From MFD04580-c1 sp963702995 (GTDB lineage Bacteria > Planctomycetota > Phycisphaerae > Tepidisphaerales > Tepidisphaeraceae): a stretch of DNA of 64,000 nt. The stretch spans positions 62,001 to 126,000 of the forward strand of contig OY969783.1 of NCBI GenBank assembly GCA_963702995.1, written 5' to 3'. How positions within the stretch are numbered: the first letter of the stretch is position 1; each line of letters begins with the position of its first letter. The position numbers and the translations under genes are program-made. Under the pieces are notes generated by a model. That model was given only the letters and a program-made list of their open reading frames with translations, was not told the origin of the DNA and did no database searches. Positions 35,552 through 43,922 of this stretch are shown one piece after another.

Positions 35552-37648
35552 CTACTGATCGAGCTGGAACTGCGGCGCCGCGTTCGGCAACGTCGGGTCA
35601 GTCGCCGTCGTGCCGCCCGCCGCGGCTTTCGGAGTATCTTTCGCCTTCTGCTTCTCCAGTTCCAGCAGGATATCGCTGATATGCTTCTGGGCCTCCGGCG
35701 GCTCTCCGGCGCGCAGCCGCTTCAACGTGCTGATCGCGACCGTCCCCATGCTCACCAGCGACGCGTCGGCGCGATCCCGCACCTTCCAATCCTCACTGTT
35801 GAGGTCCTTGATTACGGCTTTGATCTTCTCCTCCATGTCGTGGCTGGGCTGCGGCTGCGGCTGGTTGTACTCCAGCAGCAGCGCCACGGGGACTTTCATC
35901 AGCACGCCGCCGGCGAGCTGACAAGGAAGGTTCATGTCCTGGAGCTGCCCGCTGACCGATGAGCCGTCCCAGAGGACCAGTTGCACGTCGATCGAACTCT
36001 CCTTGACGTGGGTCAGCCCCCGCACCTCGGACGCGTTGAGCGTGATGGTGTCGAACGCGGTGTCGATCTTGAGCTGGCCCGAGATCGTCCCGACCAGCAT
36101 GTCGTCGTTGGCCAGCTTGAGGGTCGGGGCGTTCTCGTCCACCTCGGCGGCCTTGCCGGAAAGCTGCATCCGGGCGATGGCCCCGACGGGGAACTTCACC
36201 GCCTGCTCCGGGCTGGCCGCGTCGAGCTTCATCTCAAACTCGTCGGCGGCCAAAAGCCCCGAGAACTTGCTCCCGTCCACCAAGCGGATCTCGTGGACGC
36301 CGCTCTCTTCCACCTGAAAGATGACCGAGGCGATCTGCTCCGGGCGGAGGGTGAGGCGGCCGTAACGGGTCATGCACTCGATCGGCAGCGATGGCATCTG
36401 CACGCCGACGCGCTCGCCGGTGCGCATCAGGACGATCGGCTTCTCAAACGTCCACTCCTCCACTTCGCCGGGGCGCTTCCGGTAGCCGGCGCGGGTCACC
36501 TGGCTTAGGGGGATCTGGGTGATCTGGCCGCTGGAAAGCTGCAGGTCCAGCGTCTCTTTCTTCAACTTGCCGCCAAAGATCTGCCCGTCGCTGGTCACCA
36601 CGAGCTGACGCGGCCGAAAGCGGCCGACGTTGAGCAGCCCGATCACGCGATCGACCGGCACCGTAACCGGCCCGTAGAACGTCGAAAGCTCGTAGGCCGG
36701 CTCCTTGATCGTCCCTTTGAGCTGATCGCCGCCGCTCAACTCCACGACATCGAGCATGTCGCCGCGAAGGATCTCCAGGTCGCCGATGAAGCCTTGCGGC
36801 GACGGGAAATTGACAATGAGCTTTCGAATCTCGCGGGGGACGTTCTTGAGCAGGTCCGATTCCTTCAGGCCCTGGACCCAGCGCGCCGCCCCATCCTGGG
36901 TCGGCTGGATGCTGTGAAGGTGCATCACGGCGACCTCCTTGCCGGCCGCGACGGTCAACTGGATCGACGCGCTGACCTGGTTGTTCCCGTTCTGCCAGAG
37001 GATCTGCATGGGGCTCTTCGAGCCCTTTCCGCAGTAGACCTCGGCGACGGCCGCCCCGGCGCCCGTCTGGGCCACCCATGCGACGTCCTGCCCCTTCTTT
37101 TTGAGATCCCCCACGTTCTGGGCGGAGTTCACGCCGTAGTTCAGCGTGGTCTGGATCATCACGTTGGCGGTCTGCTCGGCCCCACCGGTATTCTTCAAGA
37201 TGTCGATGTAGCGGACGATCCCGGTCTCGCGCTCGACCAGGATCCGCCGGGTGATGGCGAACGTGGACCCCTGCGCGTTCATGTTCTCAATCGCGATCTC
37301 GCCTGTCTTTTCGTCCACGATCCGCGCCCCGCTGCGGGTGAAGGTGGGCTGGTTGCCGTTGACCATCAGCATCGCCCCCTGGCTGTAGATCGGCATGTTT
37401 CCGTTCTGCTGGATCTGCCCGTACTGGTAGATCAGCCACTGGTGCCCCAACGTATCCTGGACCGTGTACGGGAGGCTGACCGACCCGGCGCCGCCCCCGC
37501 CGCCGGCGAAGAAGGGGCGACCCATCACCAGCTTGGCCGTCGCGGCCGTGGTCAGGGCGAGAATGGCGACGATGCTCGCCAGCACGCCGCTCCGGCCAAG
37601 CACCCGGCGGCCGTTGCCGCGGCTCAAGACGAAAGCGATCCGATTCAT
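35552..37648 (-). CDS. Exported beta-repeat protein, paralog 2
   Basis: A 698-residue protein starting at ATG 37648 behind GGGAG, with a signal or anchor helix SGVLASIVAILALTTAATA. A domain opening SLPYTVQDTLGHQWLIYQYGQIQQNGNMP is followed by three related beta modules, each with the scheme GDxLxGxIxxxxYxLxTxxGxVxVPxxxVxGL. Examples are GGDQLKGTIKEPAYELSTFYG, IECMTRYGRLTLRPEQI and NDDMLVGTISGQLKIDTAF. A helical segment near the end (MEEKIKAVIKDLNSEDWKVRDRADASL) resembles a HEAT-like pair. It is the intact paralog of the gene at 33188 and probably shares its operon. The frame is open to 37825 but that part is not coding. Confidence 0.78.
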   Translation of the reverse strand: MNRIAFVLSRGNGRRVLGRSGVLASIVAILALTTAATAKLVMGRPFFAGGGGGAGSVSLPYTVQDTLGHQWLIYQYGQIQQNGNMPIYSQGAMLMVNGNQPTFTRSGARIVDEKTGEIAIENMNAQGSTFAITRRILVERETGIVRYIDILKNTGGAEQTANVMIQTTLNYGVNSAQNVGDLKKKGQDVAWVAQTGAGAAVAEVYCGKGSKSPMQILWQNGNNQVSASIQLTVAAGKEVAVMHLHSIQPTQDGAARWVQGLKESDLLKNVPREIRKLIVNFPSPQGFIGDLEILRGDMLDVVELSGGDQLKGTIKEPAYELSTFYGPVTVPVDRVIGLLNVGRFRPRQLVVTSDGQIFGGKLKKETLDLQLSSGQITQIPLSQVTRAGYRKRPGEVEEWTFEKPIVLMRTGERVGVQMPSLPIECMTRYGRLTLRPEQIASVIFQVEESGVHEIRLVDGSKFSGLLAADEFEMKLDAASPEQAVKFPVGAIARMQLSGKAAEVDENAPTLKLANDDMLVGTISGQLKIDTAFDTITLNASEVRGLTHVKESSIDVQLVLWDGSSVSGQLQDMNLPCQLAGGVLMKVPVALLLEYNQPQPQPSHDMEEKIKAVIKDLNSEDWKVRDRADASLVSMGTVAISTLKRLRAGEPPEAQKHISDILLELEKQKAKDTPKAAAGGTTATDPTLPNAAPQFQLDQ

Positions 37649-37820
37649 GGCTGCTCCCTTAGCGTGCCCCACCGACCTGAACATCAAACCCACCGATCCG
37701 CCACCTTCACGCAGGATACCTGAACCGCGGCCGTCCGCGGGATTTTCTTCAATCGGGCCGCTCCAGGCGAGTGGAGCCGCCAATCTTGAATGCCGCCTGC
37801 ACGGCCCAGAAAGCGACACC

Positions 37821-37872
37821 CGCACTCCCTGGGAACGCTGACGTCCCCGTGGGCCTGCCGAGCCGGGTACGG
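37821..37872 (-). repeat. Palindromic repeat family D, copy 2 (partial)
   Basis: CGCACTCCCTGGGAACGCTG onward to GTCCCCGTGGGCCTGCCGAG matches the complement of copy 1 at 24383-24456 over about 50 bases. The other palindrome arm is missing or diverged. It lies between the SDR gene and paralog 2. Confidence 0.65.
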
Positions 37873-38019
37873 AGTTCGCGACCTGCCAATAGGATTGGCC
37901 ACACCCGTCCCGACGGCGGCACCGCCGCTGCGCCCATACAGGTATGGTGGGAATCGGCTATTCCCTTGAACGAGCGGCGCCCCGAAAAGTTGCATCCGCC
38001 TGCGCATGGTGACGGATCA

Positions 38020-38748
38020 CTACACGGTTTTGTGGACGTAAATGACCTCGCCGCTCGCATGACGCAATTCGCCACGCACGCACTGCGCGATGACGCGGGC
38101 GACATCATCCGGCGAGAGCGTCATCTCAGTCGGGTACTGCTCTGCCGACATGATCTCGCGAAACATCCCCGTCTCGACCGCCGAGGGGGCGACCGTGTGA
38201 ACCGTCACACCGATCTTCTGCCCCTCCCGCGCCGCCGACAGGCCGAACAGGTTTAGGCCCGCCTTGGCCGCGGCGTACGCGGCGAACCCGGGGAACGGGT
38301 CCCGCGCCGCGGCCGAGGATACGTTCACCACCACGCCAGATCGCTGCCGCTCAAACGTTGGCCACGCCGCCTTGCACAGATAAAACGCCGAACTGAGATT
38401 CGTATCCAGCGTCGTATGCCATTCGGCCACGCTCATCTCGGCGATCGGTCGCACCGGGGCGAGGCCCGCGCAATTCACGATCGCGTCGAGGCGGCCGAAT
38501 CGGCTGAGCGTCCCCTGGACCAGCCGTTCGACCTCGTCAAACTGGGCCACGTTCGTAGGGAACGGGTACGGAGCGCTGGCGGCCGCATTGCCGACGCCCT
38601 CCGTCAGGGCCGCCGAAGCGGTCTCGCGCAGTTCGGCTTCGCTACGTGACGCAATCGTCAGCCGATACCCAAGCGCCGCCAAATGAACGGCCGTCGCCCG
38701 TCCGATGCCCCGACCGGCGCCCGTGATGATTGCCACCGGTTGTTCCAT
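38020..38748 (-). CDS. Short-chain dehydrogenase/reductase
   Basis: A 242-residue classical SDR. The cofactor motif TGAGRGIG is at residues 9-16. NCAGLAP follows and the catalytic Ser-Tyr-Lys is in VNVSSAAARDP with YAAAKAGL. A basic residue after the first strand (IASRSEAEL) suggests NADP(H). The closest general type is 3-oxoacyl-ACP reductase (FabG-like), but SDR substrates cannot be deduced from sequence. The ATG at 38748 gives the normal N-terminus MEQPVAIITG; the frame extends to 38808 without support. Downstream of tyrA on the same strand, with 136 bases between. Confidence 0.88.
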   Translation of the reverse strand: MEQPVAIITGAGRGIGRATAVHLAALGYRLTIASRSEAELRETASAALTEGVGNAAASAPYPFPTNVAQFDEVERLVQGTLSRFGRLDAIVNCAGLAPVRPIAEMSVAEWHTTLDTNLSSAFYLCKAAWPTFERQRSGVVVNVSSAAARDPFPGFAAYAAAKAGLNLFGLSAAREGQKIGVTVHTVAPSAVETGMFREIMSAEQYPTEMTLSPDDVARVIAQCVRGELRHASGEVIYVHKTV

Positions 38749-38884
38749 GAGGCTCGCCCGAGCTGACCTGGTTGCACGGCCCCTGTCCCGAAACCGGCCA
38801 GTCCGCAAAAGATGCTATCCGTCGGCCGTATGGGACGCTAGCGGCGGGCGCCTGCCCCGGGTTCGCGTCAGCGGGCGTTGGGGT

Positions 38885-39757
38885 TCACGTTGATATATTC
38901 GAGGAGCGCTCCATCGCCTGCCGACGCTTCTCGGCCGCCGTGTCGAGCCATTGTTGCACGGCATCGGCGTCGGATGCGTCGAGCGCGCTGAGCAATGTCG
39001 CAAGGCTCGCCTGGAGTTTGGAGAGGCTGACGCGAAGGTTGTCGCGGTTATCGAGAAGGATGTCGCGCCACAGGCCTCCGTCACCCCCGGCGATCCGAGT
39101 GGTATCGGTAAACCCTTTGCCGGCGAAGGCGAGGGAATCGCCCGTCTGGATGTCCACCAAGGCGGCCGCCACCGCGTGGGGGAGGTGGCTGACGTCGGCG
39201 GCGCGGCGGTCATGCTCTTCCGGCGACATGCGCAGCGTTTTCATTCCGAGGGTTGACCAGAACGCATCGACGTCGGCCAGGGCCTGCGGGTCGGTCAGGG
39301 CGGACGGGGTCAGAACGCAGGTGGCCTCGTTGAATAGTTCCGCGTCGGCGAATTGGACGCCGCGCTTCTCACTGCCGGCCATCGGGTGGCTGCCGACGAA
39401 ATGCACCTTCTTCGAGAGTCTCGCAAGTTGCGCGTCGGCATGATGGACGATGGAGCGTTTCGTGCTGCCGACATCGGTGACGGCCGCCCCGGGAGCGAGG
39501 CCGGGCAGGATCTGGTCAAGAAGCGGGCAGAGCAGTCCGACCGGCGTGCAGAGGATGACCAGATCGGCATCTCGAACCGCGTCGCGCGGATCGTCGTATG
39601 CCTCGTCAATCGCCTCGCGCAGCAAGGCCGCCCGAAGCGTCTCAGGCCTGTGGCCGTAACCGGTGACAACGCAACCCCTTATCCGCGACTTGACCGCCAT
39701 CCCGATCGAGCCGCCCAGGAGGCCGACGCCCAGAACGCTTAGACGCTTCAGGTGCAT
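38885..39757 (-). CDS. tyrA: Prephenate dehydrogenase
   Basis: A 290-residue TyrA. The NAD motif GVGLLGGSIG begins the chain, followed by DADLVILCTPVG, TDVGSTKRSIVHH, FVGSHPMAGSEKRGV, THE-counterpart SPEEHDRRAADVSHLPHAVAAAL and GLWRDILLDNRDN. It oxidatively decarboxylates prephenate to 4-hydroxyphenylpyruvate in tyrosine synthesis. No chorismate mutase or ACT domain is attached, so it is the short monofunctional form. It is divergent from accA. Confidence 0.92.
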   Translation of the reverse strand: MHLKRLSVLGVGLLGGSIGMAVKSRIRGCVVTGYGHRPETLRAALLREAIDEAYDDPRDAVRDADLVILCTPVGLLCPLLDQILPGLAPGAAVTDVGSTKRSIVHHADAQLARLSKKVHFVGSHPMAGSEKRGVQFADAELFNEATCVLTPSALTDPQALADVDAFWSTLGMKTLRMSPEEHDRRAADVSHLPHAVAAALVDIQTGDSLAFAGKGFTDTTRIAGGDGGLWRDILLDNRDNLRVSLSKLQASLATLLSALDASDADAVQQWLDTAAEKRRQAMERSSNIST

Positions 39758-39966
39758 GGGGCCGATAATACCGGGGCATCGCCTTTGTTGTCAGGCGTCA
39801 AGGATACCCGGTCGTCCCTGACGGCGGCCGCTCGTGGACTTGAAGTCCGGTCGGGCGCGGCTACGCTACGTGATCCAGTCGGCGCGTCCGCGATGGCTCG
39901 GGTGCCGCGTCCTGTCGTTGTGATCATCGCCCGGGACGACAGCGCCAGGGAAGGCGTCGTCCGTCG

Positions 39967-41175
39967 ATGTCGCTCCAAAACATTGGGCTGGACGATCGGG
40001 GCCGAGGCGCGGGAGTGACTGTTGAGGCGTCCGCCGTGGCCCGGCGGGCGATGGAAGCATCTATGTCAGATCCGGGCATTTCGGCCCTTTCTCGCGACGG
40101 GGAATCGTCCGCGGGTGGGGATCCCTCCAAACTGTTCTCCAAATCCGGGACGAACGGGGCGGCCGCCAACGGGTCCGCCAGCCGCTCGACGCAGCGGCAC
40201 GTCCTGGAGTTCGAAAAACCTCTGGCCAAGCTCGAACAGCAGATCCTTGAGTTGGAGGTGCTTCAGACCCAGAAGCAGATCGATTATTCGAAGGAGTTGC
40301 GGCAGCTCCGTACGAATTACACGAGCCTTCTTCGCAAAACCTACGACAGCCTGTCTGCATGGGAGACGGTCCAGGTCGCGCGGCACCCGCAGCGGCCGCT
40401 CTTCAAGGACTTCGTCGATCTCATGTGCCGCGAGTTCCGCGAACTGCACGGCGACCGCTGCTTCGGTGACGACCTGGCGATCCGTTGCGGCCTGGCCCGG
40501 CTTGGCAAGCACAAGCTGATGCTCATCGGCCACCACAAGGGGCGGGACGCGAAGGAGAAGGTGCGGTGCTACTTCGGCCTGGCCCACCCCGAGGGGTATC
40601 GCAAAGCGCTGCGGTGCATGAAGCTGGCGGAAAAGTTTGGCCTGCCGGTGGTCACGCTGGTGGATACGGCCGGCGCCTACCCCGGCATCGGCGCCGAGGA
40701 GCGCGGGCAGGCGGAATCGATCGCCCGCAACCTGATGGAAATGAGCCGCCTGAAGACGCCGATCGTGACCGTCGTCACGGGCGAAGGAGGCTCGGGCGGG
40801 GCGCTGGGGATCGGCGTCGGCGACCGCGTCGCCATGATGGAGCACGCCTGGTACTCGGTCATCAGCCCGGAAGGGTGCAGCGGCATCCTCTGGAAGGGGA
40901 GCGACAATTCCGCCGACGCCGCCGAGGCGCTGAAGTTGACGAGCAAGGACCTCCTGAAGCTCGGCGTCATCGACGCCGTCATCCCCGAGCCGCTCGGCGG
41001 AGCCCACCGCGACCCGCACACGGCCGCCCATAGCCTGGAACAGTACCTGTCGAAGACGCTGGAAGGGCTCACCCGGTTTAAGGTCGAGAACCTGGTGAAG
41101 CGCCGCTATGAGAAGTTCCGGGCGATGGGGCAGGTCCTGGAGCCCAAACGCTCGGCGGCCCGTGCCGCGGAGTAG
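39967..41175 (+). CDS. accA: Acetyl-CoA carboxylase carboxyltransferase alpha subunit
   Basis: The core from residue 75 (VLEFEKPLAKLEQQILELE) to the end matches AccA: SYELRQL-like KELRQLRTNYTSLLRKTYDSLSAWETVQVARHPQRP, ELHGDRCFGDD, GHHKGRDAKEKVRCYFGLAHPEGYRKALR, LVDTAGAYPGIGAEERGQAESIARNL and SGGALGIGVGDRVAMMEHAWYSVISPEGCSGILWK. With AccD it transfers CO2 from carboxybiotin to acetyl-CoA, giving malonyl-CoA. The first 70 residues are low-complexity and unusual; ATGs at 40051 and 40063 are possible alternative starts. No accD is adjacent. Confidence 0.93.
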   Translation: MSLQNIGLDDRGRGAGVTVEASAVARRAMEASMSDPGISALSRDGESSAGGDPSKLFSKSGTNGAAANGSASRSTQRHVLEFEKPLAKLEQQILELEVLQTQKQIDYSKELRQLRTNYTSLLRKTYDSLSAWETVQVARHPQRPLFKDFVDLMCREFRELHGDRCFGDDLAIRCGLARLGKHKLMLIGHHKGRDAKEKVRCYFGLAHPEGYRKALRCMKLAEKFGLPVVTLVDTAGAYPGIGAEERGQAESIARNLMEMSRLKTPIVTVVTGEGGSGGALGIGVGDRVAMMEHAWYSVISPEGCSGILWKGSDNSADAAEALKLTSKDLLKLGVIDAVIPEPLGGAHRDPHTAAHSLEQYLSKTLEGLTRFKVENLVKRRYEKFRAMGQVLEPKRSAARAAE

Positions 41176-41776
41176 CCTGCCACCTGGCGGCCCGCCCGGA
41201 ATCGCTCCCGCCGATTCCATCCGCGGCGAATACGAGCGCCACGGCGCACCCGACTATTATCGCCGCTTCGGCCACGCCTATCGAAACCCGCACGAACCGA
41301 TCATCGTCCGCTCCCTCCGGACGCTCGTGCCCGAATGGCGGCTCGACCTCACCCACGTCCTCGACCTCGCGGCCGGCAGCGGCGAAGTCACGCTCGCCCT
41401 GCGATCGCTCGGCGCCAAAAGCATTGAGGCGACCGACCCCTTCACCCAGGCCGCCTACGCCGAGCGAACCGGTGCGGCCGCCGAGCCATTCAGTTTCGAA
41501 GCGATCGCCGCCGGAGCGCTGGCGGGAAGATCCTTCTCGTTGATCGTCTGCAGCTTCGCTTTGCACCTGTGCCCCCCGAGCCGGCTCCCCAAGACGCTGT
41601 TGGCGCTCAGCGCCGTTGCCCCAACCCTGCTGGTGCTCACGCCACACAAACGCCCGGAGATAAAGAGCGCGTGGGGCTGGGCGCTAGCCGAGGATAGAGT
41701 GATCGAGCGGGTTCGGTCACGGCTCTATCGATCGCATCCGGCAGCGCAGGGCGTGGTTCACCACGCCAGACCATAG
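41162..41776 (+). CDS. SAM-dependent methyltransferase
   Basis: About 204 residues from GTG 41162, overlapping the end of accA by 14 bases, so probably coupled to it. The Rossmann motif I is THVLDLAAGSGEVTLAL; IRGEYERHGAPDYYRRFGHAYRNPHEPII precedes it. FSLIVCSFALHLCPPSRLPKTLLAL is motif IV/post-motif. The small size suggests a small-molecule or lipid methyltransferase. The last residues and stop codon lie inside a palindrome, which may have replaced the native C-terminus. Confidence 0.8.
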   Translation: MPRSSLPPGGPPGIAPADSIRGEYERHGAPDYYRRFGHAYRNPHEPIIVRSLRTLVPEWRLDLTHVLDLAAGSGEVTLALRSLGAKSIEATDPFTQAAYAERTGAAAEPFSFEAIAAGALAGRSFSLIVCSFALHLCPPSRLPKTLLALSAVAPTLLVLTPHKRPEIKSAWGWALAEDRVIERVRSRLYRSHPAAQGVVHHARP

Positions 41777-41800
41777 CCGCGGTGTGGTGAACCACACCCT
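41748..41800. repeat. Double palindrome over the methyltransferase stop codon
   Basis: GGCGTGGTTCACCACGCC (41750-41767) and GGTGTGGTGAACCACACC (41781-41798) are each perfect palindromes with 8-bp arms. Together AGGGCGTGGTTCACCACGCC and GGTGTGGTGAACCACACCCT are near-complements, so the unit can fold as two small or one large hairpin. The methyltransferase TAG is at 41774-41776. It probably acts as a terminator or is a mobile repeat. Confidence 0.7.
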
Positions 41801-42022
41801 ACGCCGCTTCGCCGCCCGCCGCATTGGCGGAGCGGCCTCGGCCCGGACAGAGCTGCGGCTTCGTTGATTTGTGACCACTTATAGGGGCGCCCATGCCACG
41901 TCGGACGGATCGGGAAATGGCCGACATTCTTCGATTCTTTGAAGCCGCGCGAGTCGAAGAACCGCAAGCCAACTGCTCATCCGCTGCTCTTGCCTTTGAT
42001 CCGCGGCTCGTGCATGTGATCG

Positions 42023-42352
42023 ATGGGTCTGAAAAGGAAGCACGACGTTGCAGACGTCAGCGGTCTTGCCGCTTCACACGGGTTCGACCTGGCGCTCGTC
42101 GTCGAAAAGCAGAAAGCGTTATTGATCGGGCAGCGGCTTGTCGGCTTTATCGACCCGTCGTTCGAATCGGTTAGAGGAGGGCTTGGGATGGCCAGACCGA
42201 TCAACGTGCAGGGGCAGCCGATCACCGTTATCGCGCAAGGCGGGGAGGATTTCATCTCCCTTACGGACATCTTGCGAGCCAAGGACGGGGATTTTTTCAT
42301 ATCCGACTGGCTTCGAAACAGAAACACCATCGAGTTCGTGGAGCGACGATAA
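42023..42352 (+). pseudogene. Truncated KilA-N-domain gene fragment
   Basis: The segment from 42188 reads RPINVQGQPITVIAQGGEDFISLTDILRAKDGDFFISDWLRNRNTIEFV, the N-terminal half of a KilA-N DNA-binding domain; the stop at 42350-42352 follows immediately. Complete family members continue for 40 or more residues after TIEF. The frame upstream (42023-42187) shows no known domain. A neighbouring frame at 41893-42174 (RRTDREMADILRFFEAA) may be another decayed piece. KilA-N is typical of phage and mobile-element genes, so this marks an element remnant. Confidence 0.62.
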
Positions 42353-42459
42353 GTGACGCTCGGTGAAGGTGGTGGACATCGGCGATGACACACGATGACG
42401 ATCGTGGAAGTGAAGGCAGGAGATCCATTCCGGGGCGATGGGAAGAGAAAGAAGATAGA

Positions 42460-42822
42460 ATGAGTGATATGGGCGAGCCCACGAACGCGAGTTCCAGGCC
42501 AGGACTGATCAGCCGCGAGGCGATCGATGTCGCGGCAAAGCTGTTGCTGGAGGCGGCCCCGAAAGGGTCAGAGGTGATTCTTTTCGGCTCCTATGCGCGG
42601 GGCGATGCGCGGCCCGACAGCGACGTGGACTTCTTGGTCATCGAGCCGTCCGTGAACGGGCAACGTGCGGAAATGGTGCGCTTGCGACAGATCCTTCGCC
42701 CACTGCGCATTCCGGTGGATGTGCTGGTTGTGAGCAGGGAGGGGTTTGAGGCGTGGAAGGACAAGCTCAACAACGTCGTTTACAAAGCGGCGCGGGAAGG
42801 GCGATCTTATGCCGCCGCCTGA
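42460..42822 (+). CDS. MNT-type nucleotidyltransferase antitoxin
   Basis: A 120-residue minimal nucleotidyltransferase. The hG[GS] and Asp-Asp motif is VILFGSYARGDARPDSDVDFLVIE, and a third acidic residue lies in PVDVLVVSREGFEAW. Overlaps the HEPN gene by 14 bases. In HEPN/MNT pairs the MNT protein AMPylates or otherwise blocks the HEPN RNase; that role is inferred from context. ATG 42460 is preceded by a purine-rich GAAGAGAAAGAAG; the frame is open back to 42385. Lower G+C than the flanks. Confidence 0.85.
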   Translation: MSDMGEPTNASSRPGLISREAIDVAAKLLLEAAPKGSEVILFGSYARGDARPDSDVDFLVIEPSVNGQRAEMVRLRQILRPLRIPVDVLVVSREGFEAWKDKLNNVVYKAAREGRSYAAA

Positions 42823-43210
42823 CCCGTGCGAAATGATGTTGCGCAAGGCGGGTCAGGACGCGGCCCTGGCGGCGAAACTGATCACGGATGCGACGGTGTC
42901 GGACGACCATCTCGGGTTTTTCTGTCAGCAGGCTGTGGAAAAGGCAATCAATTCAGTTCTGTCCTTCCGTCATATTCCCTATCGGCGCACCCATGATCTG
43001 TCGGAGTTGCTTGAACTGGCAACGACCCAGGGGGTCGAGACCCCCGACGATCTGGCGTTAAGCGTGACGCTCACGCCATTCGCCGTCACGTTCCGCTACG
43101 ACGAGCTTCCGCCGGCTAACGAAGGCCGCGACTCCTTTGATCGGGCCGGCGCGGTTCGGATGGCGGAGCTTGCGGTGCAATGGGCGACAGCAGCTATTAT
43201 GGCCGAATGA
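42809..43210 (+). CDS. HEPN-domain toxin-type protein
   Basis: A 133-residue all-helical HEPN protein from ATG 42809: MLRKAGQDAALAAKLI, DDHLGFFCQQAVEKAINSVLSFRHIPYRRTHDLSELLELA, then AVTFRYDELPP near the end. The FCQQAVEKxIKAxL and YRRTHDLxxLL segments define the PF05168 HEPN family, with the R-x-x-H type motif in RRTH. HEPN partners of MNT proteins are RNases or tRNA-directed toxins. Downstream is a 700-base gene-poor stretch, so the pair forms a compact two-gene module. Confidence 0.85.
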   Translation: MPPPDPCEMMLRKAGQDAALAAKLITDATVSDDHLGFFCQQAVEKAINSVLSFRHIPYRRTHDLSELLELATTQGVETPDDLALSVTLTPFAVTFRYDELPPANEGRDSFDRAGAVRMAELAVQWATAAIMAE

Positions 43211-43922
43211 CTGCTGGCGCTGCGCCGGGTGTCTTCCTCTACTCTCCCACGCTATTCCTGGCCCGTCCATCCGCTGGTCTTGGCGGACGAGGCATTCCGC
43301 AAAATCGGCGATGGACAAGGTTGTGCCGCCGCTCGTCACCACGCTGCCGCGGAATACGTCAAGACCCCGGCGCCTTCGATGGTTTGCGGGGCGCCAGGTG
43401 GCAGGCAAACCCGTCCGCAGACGACAGTCGCGACACGGTCGCCGGACAGTCCTTCGCCGAACGCTCACAATCGAGGAGCGATCTCGCCCGGTCGGTGATG
43501 CCGATCGCATCCATCGGATCGATGCCACCGTTGGAATGTTGATGACCTGTCGTGAGGCGTGACAAGTGTTGCGAATCCATTGATGCCACGGTGAATCTTC
43601 CGTGCCGCGACGCGTCGCTGAATTCACTTCTGGTCCGGGTGCTGGAAAAGGGGGCCGCGTAAGAACGTTGACGGATGTGCCGTTGTTGTGCGGGGCGCTA
43701 AGGCGGCATTAGCCGCTTGACGTTCGAGGCGGGGTACGTGAGATGTAAGCGGCCGAAGGAGCAGTTGGTTGCCGCCGACCGCGGCCGGTTCGAGCATCTG
43801 GATGATCAACCCGATACCGTTCAAATTACGTCAGACGTCCTTTTGGTTTCGATGGGTGTTCCGGGCCCGGGTTCTATAGCGTTCAGGGGTTTCGTCCCGT
43901 TCGTGGCATAGCGGAGTTCCAT
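43211..43922. other. Gene-poor region between HEPN/MNT pair and phoB
   Basis: About 710 bases with no convincing gene; short overlapping frames on both strands have no motifs. G+C falls in places (43540-43640), as in the preceding accessory genes. The last 60 bases should contain the phoB leader. Probably decayed accessory DNA. Confidence 0.35.
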
